Shown here: piece by piece, positions 25,224-33,342 of the stretch
Layout of the letters: each line of letters starts with the position of its first letter
Numbering within the stretch: the stretch's first letter is position 1
Source of the DNA: an uncultured Hungatella sp.
Lineage (GTDB): Bacteria; Bacillota; Clostridia; Lachnospirales; Lachnospiraceae
Assembly: GCA_910585435.1 (NCBI GenBank)
Contig: CAJUEJ010000009.1
Location: 62,001 to 126,000, forward strand
Direction of reading: 5' to 3'
DNA length: 64,000 bases
Notes under the pieces: generated by a model
Told to the model about the DNA's origin: nothing
Databases searched by the model: none
The model's input: only the letters and a program-made list of their open reading frames with translations
Translations under genes and position numbers: made by a program

Positions 25224-26273
25224 TTATTTACTGCTCTTCTCAATGGCTTCCCACAGGCCATTGATATAGGTAGCGCCTAATGCCCTGTCATACAGGCCAT
25301 ATCCGGCACGTCCGGTTTCACCCCAGATCATACGTCCATGGTCAGGTCTTACATATCCGGTGAATCCATTGTCATGGAGAGCCTTTAAGATTCCATACAT
25401 ATCCAGGGAACCACAGCATGACAGATGGGCTCTCTCCTCAAAACCGTTCTCCAGAACTGCCACATTACGGATATGGGCAAAGTGGATCCTTCCCATAGCC
25501 GCGTATTTGCCTGCCATACGAACCACATCGTTCTTTGCAGAGCATCCCAGGGAACCGGTACACAGGGTGATGCCGTTATGAGGATCGTCTACCAGCTTTA
25601 AGAACTTGTCCAGATTCTCTTCGCAGGTAATGATTCTTGGAAGCCCGAAGATGCTCCAGCATGGGTCATCCTCATGAATAGCCATATTTACGTCACATTC
25701 CGCGGCAACCGGAATCACTTTCTCCAGGAAATATTTTAAGTTATTCCACAGATCCTCTTCGCTCATGGCATTGTACTCTGCCACAACAGCCTTCAGCTCG
25801 TCTCTGGTATAGCTGGAATCCCAGCCAGGAAGCGTCAGATCGCTGTCGCTTTCCAGCGGATTTACTTTGTCTACCTGCTCCTGATAGTATACAAGTGAAG
25901 TGGAACCGTCTGCCAGCACATGGTCTAACTGTGTCCTGGTCCAGTCAAATACAGGCATGAAATTGTAGCATATGCACTTGATTCCTGCCTCTGCCACCCG
26001 GCGTATATTCTCACAGTAATTTTCGATGTAGCGGTCTCTGGTTGGTTTGCCCAGCTTGATATCCTCGTGAACCGGAATGCTCTCGATCACTTCAAATGCA
26101 AGCCCTGCATCCTCTGTCAGTTTTTTCAGTTTAGCGATGCTCTCCCTACTCCATACCTCGCCTACCGGAACATCATAAACTGCAGTTACAATCGCCTGCA
26201 TACCTGGTATCTGACGAATCTGCTCTAAAGTCACCTTATCGTCTTCCCCATACCATCTGAATGATAACTTCAT
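25224..26273 (-). CDS. uxuA: mannonate dehydratase
   Basis: The product is 349 residues, close to the usual 350-390. It begins MKLSFRWYGEDDKVTLEQIRQ, the standard UxuA start with an AAGGAGG site upstream. Metal-binding and active-site landmarks of the xylose-isomerase-like barrel are visible: HEDDPCWSIFGLPRI, CTGSLG, HIRNV and RPDHGRMIWGE. It converts D-mannonate to 2-keto-3-deoxygluconate in glucuronate breakdown. It stands alone here; no other uxu genes are in the window, so its operon context is missing. Downstream lies the type III TA promoter. Confidence 0.95.
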   Translation of the reverse strand: MKLSFRWYGEDDKVTLEQIRQIPGMQAIVTAVYDVPVGEVWSRESIAKLKKLTEDAGLAFEVIESIPVHEDIKLGKPTRDRYIENYCENIRRVAEAGIKCICYNFMPVFDWTRTQLDHVLADGSTSLVYYQEQVDKVNPLESDSDLTLPGWDSSYTRDELKAVVAEYNAMSEEDLWNNLKYFLEKVIPVAAECDVNMAIHEDDPCWSIFGLPRIITCEENLDKFLKLVDDPHNGITLCTGSLGCSAKNDVVRMAGKYAAMGRIHFAHIRNVAVLENGFEERAHLSCCGSLDMYGILKALHDNGFTGYVRPDHGRMIWGETGRAGYGLYDRALGATYINGLWEAIEKSSK

Positions 26274-26346
26274 CGTAAATCCTCCTTACATGTTTGTTTT
26301 TGCTTTTTGGGGTTGGCTTTTGCATGTAGTGCTTTTTCGAAGCCTT

Positions 26347-26394
26347 CTGCTCCGCAGTGTGCGCTCGAATCTGCTCCGCAGTGTGCGCTCGAAT
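26347..26394. repeat. exact 24-bp tandem duplication
   Basis: CTGCTCCGCAGTGTGCGCTC plus GAAT occurs twice in direct, unbroken tandem (26347-26370 and 26371-26394), followed by a looser third copy rich in CGCT/TCGC up to ~26429. It lies in the 426-base gap upstream of uxuA and has no coding potential I trust. Confidence 0.8.
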
Positions 26395-26432
26395 CCGCTT
26401 CGCTCCTTCTCGCTCACGGGCTTCGCCCTATG

Positions 26433-26495
26433 AAAAAAGTCGAAGACAAATTTTCTTACATGCAAGCATGACGAAAATTTGTCTTCGACTTTTTT
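26433..26495. repeat. 23-bp perfect inverted repeat, possible bidirectional terminator
   Basis: AAAAAAGTCGAAGACAAATT and three further bases (26433-26455) are exactly repeated in inverse at 26473-26495, around a 17-base loop. Each arm ends in six A or six T, so a transcript in either direction would form a long stem followed by U6. It separates the uxuA 5' region from the radical SAM gene, which is unusual for a terminator because both genes diverge from here. Confidence 0.8.
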
Positions 26496-26699
26496 CGCAC
26501 TGCTCATTGCCTACGTGAATATTGTACCATATTTTTTTGATTTGTATATGAATAACAAAGATTTTATTGAAACACACAAATATTGTCTCAAAACTAAATG
26601 GGAGCAGACAGTTCATTCTCCCTTTTCCTTTACTTTTTCTCACTCTCTGCCGATATCATAAACAGCTGGTAATCATCTGTTACTTAAGTTATTTTATCA

Positions 26700-27659
26700 A
26701 TGAAAGGAACCTTTACTTTGTCAGAACAACTCTGTCAGGATATCATAGCCTTAAATGAATCCCTCTATCAAAGCTGCACCCTCTGCCCCCGCCTCTGCCG
26801 TGCTGACCGCAGGAAAACCCTGGGTTACTGCCGTTCTTCCAGCCAGGTTAAAGTGGCGCGGGCTGCACTCCATCACTGGGAGGAACCCTGTATCAGCGGG
26901 ATCAGGGGAAGCGGGACCATTTTTTTCAGCGGCTGCACTCTGGGCTGCTGCTTCTGTCAGAATTTTCCTGTCAGCCATGAAGGTTTTGGCAAAGAAATCT
27001 CTGTCAGAGATCTGGCGGATATTTTTCTGCGGCTTCAGGCACAGGGCGCACACAATCTGAATCTGGTGACTGCCACGCAGTACCTGCCTTCCATCGTGGA
27101 GGCTTTAGATTTGATAAAAGCCACTCTGGACATTCCTGTGGTGTACAACTGCGGGGGGTATGAACGTGTGGAAGTGGTAAAATCTTTAAAAGATTATGTG
27201 GATATCTGGCTGCCGGATTTGAAATATTGGGATTTAAACATTTCTTCCCGGTATTCCCAGGCCTCCGATTATTTTCCATACGCATCCGAAGCCATTTTAC
27301 AGATGATCCGGCAGACAAAAGCCCCGGTATTTGATGATCAGGGGCTAATGAAGTCCGGCGTTATAATCCGCCATATGGTTCTGCCTGGCCTGAAAGAAGA
27401 TTCCATCCGCCTCCTTCGTTGGATGAAAGAGACTCTTCCTTCCGGAAAATATTATATCAGCCTGCTAAGCCAGTATACACCTTTTTACCGTGCAAAAAAG
27501 GGCGGCGATTTCCCGGAAATCAGCCGCCGCATCACTACATATGAATATGAAAAGGTTTTGGATACTGCTGTTTCTCTCGGATTAACCCATGGGTTCATGC
27601 AGGAGAAAAGCAGTGCCAAAGAAGAATACACCCCTCCCTTTGATTTGGAAGGGGTATGA
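26700..27659 (+). CDS. PflA-like radical SAM protein
   Basis: The product is 319 residues. The radical SAM cluster motif is CTLGCCFC (CxxxCxxC) near residue 80, after GSGTIFFSG. An additional cysteine-rich N-terminal segment (CTLCPRLCRADR, then GYC) suggests a further Fe-S or zinc site. The best family is COG1313, proteins annotated as pyruvate-formate-lyase-activating-like, of which few have known targets. The ATG at 26700 has no ribosome site. A TTG at 26718, eight bases after AAAGGAA, would also begin an intact protein and may be the true start. No glycyl-radical enzyme gene is adjacent. Confidence 0.85.
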   Translation: MKGTFTLSEQLCQDIIALNESLYQSCTLCPRLCRADRRKTLGYCRSSSQVKVARAALHHWEEPCISGIRGSGTIFFSGCTLGCCFCQNFPVSHEGFGKEISVRDLADIFLRLQAQGAHNLNLVTATQYLPSIVEALDLIKATLDIPVVYNCGGYERVEVVKSLKDYVDIWLPDLKYWDLNISSRYSQASDYFPYASEAILQMIRQTKAPVFDDQGLMKSGVIIRHMVLPGLKEDSIRLLRWMKETLPSGKYYISLLSQYTPFYRAKKGGDFPEISRRITTYEYEKVLDTAVSLGLTHGFMQEKSSAKEEYTPPFDLEGV

Positions 27660-27660
27660 C

Positions 27661-29037
27661 CTATACCAAAATGTATCCAACTGTTGTCTTGTCTACGTTC
27701 TTTATGGTCTCTACTTCCTGGGAAACACCGGTGTATGTAGATACACCTTTTTTCTCTACCAGGATGACTCCTTCATGTCTGGAAAGCTGTTCCAGAGTAT
27801 ATGCGGTCACACGCATATCTTCTCCGCAGGAAATCTGAACCCCTGGCAGAAGCTCTTTCAGTTTTCCTGCTACTGTATCCAGAACTGCCTTGTCCACCGT
27901 TCCGGTTACCAGCAGGGTTTTGGAATCTCTGGCATAGTTTCTGATATTGGCAGCGATCACCTCATATCTGATATCTTCAGGAGTAGTGACATCCACTCCC
28001 TCCAGCTTGTCCAGCCACCGATCCACGAAACCAAAGGCTTTCTTTTCTCTTTTGCTCTCCAGAACTCCCAGGGTCTTGATATTGAAACGGTTCTTCAGCT
28101 CTTTTGCAGAAGCAACCTTATCACTCATCAGGAAGGCCACACATACTATAAACATCACCATAAATGCGCCCAGTACACCACCTAAGAGCACATACTTTAT
28201 CCCTGATTTAACAGCTGACAATTTCGACACTGCCGGTTTTGTGGGTTCGGTCAGACCTTCCAGTTCATCCTTTTTTGTCCGCAGGCTGGTTTCCAGTGTA
28301 TTCATATAATCCTTCTTTGCTTTCTGGGTGTCCGCGATGGTCAAATCAACCGTTACGGAAGAAGTCTCATTCATAACGGAAAGGGTGTGGTTAGAGATGG
28401 CAGAAGACAATTTCCCCCGCATTCCCTTCAGTGTATTCATGATACTGTCCATGATGGCATCCGCTTTCTTTGGATCCGAATGCTTCACCTGTACGAAAAA
28501 CATGTCATTATTATAATCGATATCTACCGTTACCAGCTCTTCCAGATACTTAATATCTATGTTTTCTTTGTCGGAAATCTTGTCCAACCCATCCTTTTTC
28601 ACTGCTGCAGCATAAGATTTTATCAGGCTGTCCGCATAATTTATGTTCTGGTATACCATGTTAGGCATAATCTCATAATCTGTCTTGACAAAAAAATCCG
28701 CAGATGAAACCGATACGTCATATGGGCTGATACTCATCAAAACAGATTTTTCCATATATTGGTCCTGATTTTCAATATCCACTGTCAGGTTCTCAATCTC
28801 CCTCTCCTTGGCCGCCTTGTTCAGCTCATACATGGACAATTCTTTTTGATAATCTTCCTCGGCAGTCTTAAGGAATTCGGGATCCGACTGCTGGTGCAGG
28901 GACTGCCCTATCTTAAACCCTCCTGTCAAAACCGCAAGGACAACAGCCGTCACAAGAATCGAACGCCATCTCCGCAGGACAACGAACATTAAATCTTTCA
29001 GATCTATCTCCTGCTCATAGGTTTCATTATATTCCAT
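27661..29037 (-). CDS. Wzz/YveK-like polysaccharide chain-length protein
   Basis: The product is 458 residues. A short cytoplasmic start (EIDLKDLMFVVLRRWRSIL) leads into membrane helix 1 (~residues 30-48). A large extracytoplasmic domain with coiled-coil stretches follows, then helix 2 near residues 285-310. The C-terminal cytoplasmic part resembles a tyrosine-kinase modulator domain without a Walker motif. Such proteins control the length of Wzy-made polysaccharides or partner a BY-kinase. No kinase or phosphatase gene is next to it, and the glycan locus lies 15 kb away, so the link to that locus is only possible. Read convergent to the radical SAM gene, one base apart. Confidence 0.85.
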   Translation of the reverse strand: MEYNETYEQEIDLKDLMFVVLRRWRSILVTAVVLAVLTGGFKIGQSLHQQSDPEFLKTAEEDYQKELSMYELNKAAKEREIENLTVDIENQDQYMEKSVLMSISPYDVSVSSADFFVKTDYEIMPNMVYQNINYADSLIKSYAAAVKKDGLDKISDKENIDIKYLEELVTVDIDYNNDMFFVQVKHSDPKKADAIMDSIMNTLKGMRGKLSSAISNHTLSVMNETSSVTVDLTIADTQKAKKDYMNTLETSLRTKKDELEGLTEPTKPAVSKLSAVKSGIKYVLLGGVLGAFMVMFIVCVAFLMSDKVASAKELKNRFNIKTLGVLESKREKKAFGFVDRWLDKLEGVDVTTPEDIRYEVIAANIRNYARDSKTLLVTGTVDKAVLDTVAGKLKELLPGVQISCGEDMRVTAYTLEQLSRHEGVILVEKKGVSTYTGVSQEVETIKNVDKTTVGYILV

Positions 29038-29181
29038 TGCTTATCTCTCCTCATTTTGTAATAGTCCTATTTATCATACCACAGGGATGCAGAGAAGACA
29101 AGATACTATTTTTCATTTGAGTTTCTCATTTAAGTTTCCCCATTATTGAAGTTTTTTCTTCTCCTGCATTTTCAATTTCCG

Positions 29182-29210
29182 TTGTCTCCTTCACCGACAA
29201 ATGGTATACT
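29182..29210 (+). promoter_or_regulatory. promoter of GrpE/Hsp70/DnaJ-like operon
   Basis: TTGTCT (29182-29187) and TATACT (29205-29210) are separated by 17 bases, 40 bases before the first start codon. No CIRCE inverted repeat (TTAGCACTC type) is visible, so it does not look like a HrcA-regulated heat-shock operon. Confidence 0.7.
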
Positions 29211-29249
29211 AATAGTAATAGTAATTTTAATATTTAGGAGGTAGACACT

Positions 29250-29903
29250 ATGTGGTTTCAAAATAATAAAGCCAGCGAAGAAACCAATCGCCTGCTGAAG
29301 CTGCTGTCAGAAAGGACAGAAAAGTTTCAGAAACAGGCCGATTCCTTCTCCCAACAGCAGACGGATTCCATTGGCATGTTGCATCAGACTTTGGAGCAGG
29401 TTTCCCATCAGATGGACAGTCTGGAGCAGCGCTACGCTGAAAGCGAAAAAGTCATACGCCGTCAGTCAGATTCTTTTGAAGATCTTCTGGATGAAATACA
29501 GAACCAGAACGAAGAACACAGCAGACAAAACCTCCGGCAAAAAGAGGCCGCACAGAAAGAGCAGGCATTTCTCGCACTGATAAACTGCATTCGGGATCAG
29601 ATGTTTCTTCTGGAGCAAAAAATGGCAGAAGACGATTCCCTGAGTGAAGAAAAGAAAGCTGCCTGGAGACAGCAATTCCTCATTATGAACCAGGAGGCTG
29701 CCAGGCTCATGGCTCCCTGTGGGCTGATGGAGACAGGAAGTCAGGGCGATCCCATTGATTATGATCTCCACAATATCCTGAACGCCATTGAAACCCAGGA
29801 TGAGGCCATGGCAAATACGGTTGCCAGCGTATACAGCCGCGGACTTTTCTACAACGGACAGATGATTAAAAAGGCAGACGTGGCAGCCTACAAAAAGCTG
29901 TGA
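29250..29903 (+). CDS. GrpE-like nucleotide exchange factor
   Basis: The product is 217 residues. A long N-terminal coiled coil (residues ~10-120, Gln/Glu-rich, with SFSQQQTDSIGMLHQTLEQ) is followed by a four-helix and small beta part that ends SRGLFYNGQMIKKADVAAY, resembling the GrpE beta-wing. It is placed directly before an Hsp70 gene with a 43-bp gap, which supports a nucleotide-exchange role for that Hsp70. It is not the canonical GrpE, whose C-terminus has a VxVxK pattern; identity to it appears low. Acts in the cytosol. Function inferred from fold and context. Confidence 0.7.
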   Translation: MWFQNNKASEETNRLLKLLSERTEKFQKQADSFSQQQTDSIGMLHQTLEQVSHQMDSLEQRYAESEKVIRRQSDSFEDLLDEIQNQNEEHSRQNLRQKEAAQKEQAFLALINCIRDQMFLLEQKMAEDDSLSEEKKAAWRQQFLIMNQEAARLMAPCGLMETGSQGDPIDYDLHNILNAIETQDEAMANTVASVYSRGLFYNGQMIKKADVAAYKKL

Positions 29904-29946
29904 AAAAATCAGACAAACCAACATTTAGAAGGGAACATACATAAGA

Positions 29947-31656
29947 ATGAATAACAAAACCATAATCGGTATTGATCTGGGAACCGCTACGACAGAGGCG
30001 GCTGTTTTTTGCAATGGGAAAGCAGAGATGATTCCAAACTTTAACGGGAACATCGTGACGCCTTCCGTCATGGGTATAGATGAATCAGGAAATTTTGTCA
30101 TCGGCGAGAAGGCCAGGGCCCAGTATCTCATGGCTCCTGATCGGACCGCTATAGAAGTAAAGAGAAAAATGGGAACAAGAGAGCAGATTTCCCTGGGCCG
30201 CCAGTCTTTCTCGCCTGTGGAGCTCTCCTCCATGCTTTTAGAATATGTAAAGCGCTATGCCTCCCAATATCTGGCGGAGGATATCGACCGGGCTGTCATA
30301 TCTGTTCCGGCTTATTTTGATGATATTCAGAGACAGGCCGTATTCGAGGCCGGCAAAAAGGCCGGTTTCACGGTAGAACGTATTATCAATGAGCCCACTG
30401 CCGCCGCCCTCAGCTATGGCATCAGCCATCTGGAGGAAGAGAGCCATATTCTCATCTATGATTTAGGCGGAGGGACCTTTGACGTAACACTTTTGGAACT
30501 GTTCGGCGGTGTTTTGGAAGTGAAAGCCAGCAGCGGTAACAATTCCCTGGGCGGCAAGGACTTTGATGAAGCATTGATCCGCTGGCTCCTTCGCAGATTT
30601 GAAGACAAATACCAGATCAGTCTGGAAGGAAATATCCACGCCATGGCCCGGTTAAAGGAACACGCAGAACAATGTAAGGTTGCCCTCAGTACCCGGGAAG
30701 AGGAGACCATCCGGATACCCCTGCTGGCCGAGAAGGATGGATTGCCTCTGGCACTGGAGGAAACCATTACCCGGAGTCAGTTTGAAGACATGATCCGCCA
30801 GCTCCTTGACAAAACTCACGCCCCCATTCAAATTGTGCTTGATGACGGCGGAATTGATAAAGAAGATGTGGATATGATACTTTTAGTGGGGGGATCCACA
30901 AGGATTCCACTTGTATCCCGGGACATCGAAGCATTCCTTGGAAAGAAACCTCAGTCAGAGATTGATCCGGATTTCAGCGTGGCGGCAGGCGCTGCCATCC
31001 AGGCCGGCATCATCCAGGGAACCATTGACAGTGACGAAAGCATTGTCATGACCGATGTGAACCCTTATACCCTGGGAGTCCGGGTAGCCACCGATTATTC
31101 TACAGACCATATGAGCGTTATTATCCCAAGAAATGTGACCATACCCACTACCAGGCACCAGGTGTATTACACCCTCTACGATTATCAAAACGCCGCCAAC
31201 ATCGAAGTATATCAGGGAGAGTCCCGAACCGCATCGAGAAATCATCTGCTGGGGAAATTTCTGATTGAGGGAATTCCCGAAAAGCCTGCCGGTAAAGAAT
31301 CCATCGATGTCTCATTTTCCTATAATCAAAATGGCATGCTCAATGTGTCCGCAATGCTGACAAGCACCGGCAGAGAGATGTCCATAGCTATTGATATGAT
31401 GGAATCAGGCGAAAAAGAGCGAATCGATGTCAGCGACTGGAAATCCTCCCCCTTTGCCGGGGATTACAGAAGCATCCTGCGCCGGGGCGAAAAGCTTTTA
31501 AAAAACCTGCAGCAGGAAGAGGACGAAGAATCCAGGGAACTGGCCAGGGAGCTGGAAGACGCTGTCTATCAGCTGAAAAAGGCTGTTCTGGAAAGCGATT
31601 TGGAAAAAGCCGACGATTATGAAGAAGATATCCGGAACCTGCTGGATGAAAATTAA
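29947..31656 (+). CDS. Hsp70-family chaperone, DnaK/HscC-like
   Basis: The product is 569 residues. ATPase domain: phosphate-1 IGIDLGTATTEAAV, phosphate-2 LIYDLGGGTFDVTLLE and adenosine motif ILLVGGSTRIPLV are all intact. The substrate-binding domain starts near residue 370 (MTDVNPYTLGVRV), and the helical lid is short and ends without the EEVD-like tail, as in HscC-type proteins. The gap to the upstream GrpE-like gene is 43 bp and to the J-like gene 36 bp, so the three form one operon. This is a second, specialised Hsp70 system, likely with a narrow client range. Confidence 0.92.
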   Translation: MNNKTIIGIDLGTATTEAAVFCNGKAEMIPNFNGNIVTPSVMGIDESGNFVIGEKARAQYLMAPDRTAIEVKRKMGTREQISLGRQSFSPVELSSMLLEYVKRYASQYLAEDIDRAVISVPAYFDDIQRQAVFEAGKKAGFTVERIINEPTAAALSYGISHLEEESHILIYDLGGGTFDVTLLELFGGVLEVKASSGNNSLGGKDFDEALIRWLLRRFEDKYQISLEGNIHAMARLKEHAEQCKVALSTREEETIRIPLLAEKDGLPLALEETITRSQFEDMIRQLLDKTHAPIQIVLDDGGIDKEDVDMILLVGGSTRIPLVSRDIEAFLGKKPQSEIDPDFSVAAGAAIQAGIIQGTIDSDESIVMTDVNPYTLGVRVATDYSTDHMSVIIPRNVTIPTTRHQVYYTLYDYQNAANIEVYQGESRTASRNHLLGKFLIEGIPEKPAGKESIDVSFSYNQNGMLNVSAMLTSTGREMSIAIDMMESGEKERIDVSDWKSSPFAGDYRSILRRGEKLLKNLQQEEDEESRELARELEDAVYQLKKAVLESDLEKADDYEEDIRNLLDEN

Positions 31657-31692
31657 CCGTGGACACGAAAGAGAAGGGAAAGGACAGCTGTT

Positions 31693-33102
31693 ATGAGTGA
31701 TTTTGAAATTTTGGGGCTATCGGAGGGCGCCCAGCCAAAAGAGATAAAACGAGCCTATTTTAAACTGGTCCGTCAATTTTCTCCCGAAAAGGATCCGGAG
31801 CGTTTTCAGCAGATTCGGGAGGCATATGAACACCTCACCGAGGACAGGAGCAAAGTAAAAGAAGGGATAATTACCCTGGAATTTCCCGATATTCCTCTAG
31901 CGTCCCAGATGAAGGAACAGATCCAAAAAAGAATAGACACCCGCAATTATCAGGAAGCCCTGGCGACAGCCGAAGAAGCCATTAAATACTTCGGCGAATT
32001 TGAAGGCTTTCTCTATTATCTGGCAATCAGCCAGAGACATTTGGGAAAAACAGGAAAGTCTGTTAAAACCTTTGAGAAGCTTGTGGGACTTTTTCCGGAA
32101 AAACTGGCATACAGAAAAGAACTGGCTTTCGCCTACATGGAGAGAGGCTTTATGAATAAGGCATATCAGGCTTTTGAGGTCGCCTATTCCAAGGGTGTAC
32201 GCGACCTTAGCTTCCTCCATATGTTTTCATTATGCTGCAAAGACCGCTACATGGATCAGCAGGCTGCCTCCCTTCTGCAGGAATTAATCAACCTGGCTGA
32301 AAAAAGACCTAAAGAGAATCTGGAGCTTTTGATTGACTCTTACGGCGGAATCTTTTCTATAGACAGAGCTATAACTAACATTGATTTCCAGGCTGTCAGG
32401 AAAAGCTTAATAGGATTTCTCCACTCTGCCGAACCATATCTGGCGGAATATGAGGAAGAGCTTCTGTATCTAATCAAATATATGGTCAGGGAAACCCCTT
32501 CAGATTCTGACAGTAAAAAGTTTCTCAGAACTGTTGTGGAACAGATACGGCAAATCTGCTCTGTCAACAGAACGAAAAAGCCAGATTCTCTGTGGGAGGT
32601 CTGGAAGAGCCTTGATATCTTTCTGGAGCAAAGCGCTATTGAACAGGATAAACGCCTGCCTGAGTGGCTGAAAGAAAACTGTTTTGCTTTTATTAACCCC
32701 TTTGAGGATCCGCAGCTTATCCATTTTGTGAAGAGAGATACCCAGCTGTGTATTCTGGAGGAGTGGACCGATTTCAAGAATATTCTCCAAATCATCCGGG
32801 ACTCCTATCCTGTTTTTTATAAAGGCCTTCAGGACTTCATCCAGACTCTGGAACATACTGCGGATATGAATCAGCTGCGGTCACAGCTTCTGAAGGATTA
32901 CGACCGACGGGCACAGTATTTCAACGACGGGTTCTATTATAGGAAATATCCTGACCGCCGGCCAAAAAAGCCCACTACCCAGTGGGACAGCGACACAGAC
33001 GGAACCTACGTCCGCAGCCAGCCTAAAATAGGAAGAAATGCTCCATGCCCCTGCGGCAGCGGAAAAAAATATAAGAACTGCTGCGGAAAAAATTTTTCCT
33101 AA
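31693..33102 (+). CDS. DnaJ-like protein with TPR region and SEC-C zinc motif
   Basis: The product is 469 residues. Residues 1-50 form a J-domain (FEILGLSEGAQPKEIKRAYF, then AYEHL), but the HPD tripeptide that stimulates Hsp70 ATPase reads SPE. Residues ~75-180 contain TPR-like repeats (YLAISQRHLGKTGKSVKTFE and AYMERGFMNKAYQAFE). The C-terminus ends with a SEC-C zinc-binding motif (RNAPCPCGSGKKYKNCCG). It is the last gene of the GrpE/Hsp70 operon and is probably the substrate-handling co-chaperone. Loss of H and D in HPD raises the question whether it activates its Hsp70 in the usual way. Confidence 0.88.
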   Translation: MSDFEILGLSEGAQPKEIKRAYFKLVRQFSPEKDPERFQQIREAYEHLTEDRSKVKEGIITLEFPDIPLASQMKEQIQKRIDTRNYQEALATAEEAIKYFGEFEGFLYYLAISQRHLGKTGKSVKTFEKLVGLFPEKLAYRKELAFAYMERGFMNKAYQAFEVAYSKGVRDLSFLHMFSLCCKDRYMDQQAASLLQELINLAEKRPKENLELLIDSYGGIFSIDRAITNIDFQAVRKSLIGFLHSAEPYLAEYEEELLYLIKYMVRETPSDSDSKKFLRTVVEQIRQICSVNRTKKPDSLWEVWKSLDIFLEQSAIEQDKRLPEWLKENCFAFINPFEDPQLIHFVKRDTQLCILEEWTDFKNILQIIRDSYPVFYKGLQDFIQTLEHTADMNQLRSQLLKDYDRRAQYFNDGFYYRKYPDRRPKKPTTQWDSDTDGTYVRSQPKIGRNAPCPCGSGKKYKNCCGKNFS

Positions 33103-33190
33103 AGGTACAGAAAATCCCATAAAAAACAGGCAGGTCTTAAATGACCTGGATGCCGTATTTCATAAATCAAAGGGTATATTCAGGCGTTTC

Positions 33191-33229
33191 GGGAAGGCCG
33201 TCATACTGCTATCTGTATCATGCCTTCCC
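33191..33229. other. hairpin in the 240-bp convergent gap
   Basis: GGGAAGGC (33191-33198) pairs with GCCTTCCC (33222-33229), with an inner ATAC/GTAT pairing. No T-run on either side. Between the convergent J-like and trypsin-like genes; a weak terminator or processing structure. Nothing else is visible in 33103-33342. Confidence 0.5.
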
Positions 33230-33342
33230 TAATCTCTCTGGGACTATATGAGCTGACAGATTTTTATACACATTACCGCCAGTGTTTTATCCAAATACCC
33301 ATTCAAGTTCTCTGTCTCAAAATTTCCATTTATTTTTCCGTC

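Noticed and set aside
29100..29249. CIRCE/HrcA operator before the Hsp70 operon
   Set aside because: No TTAGCACTC inverted repeat is present.
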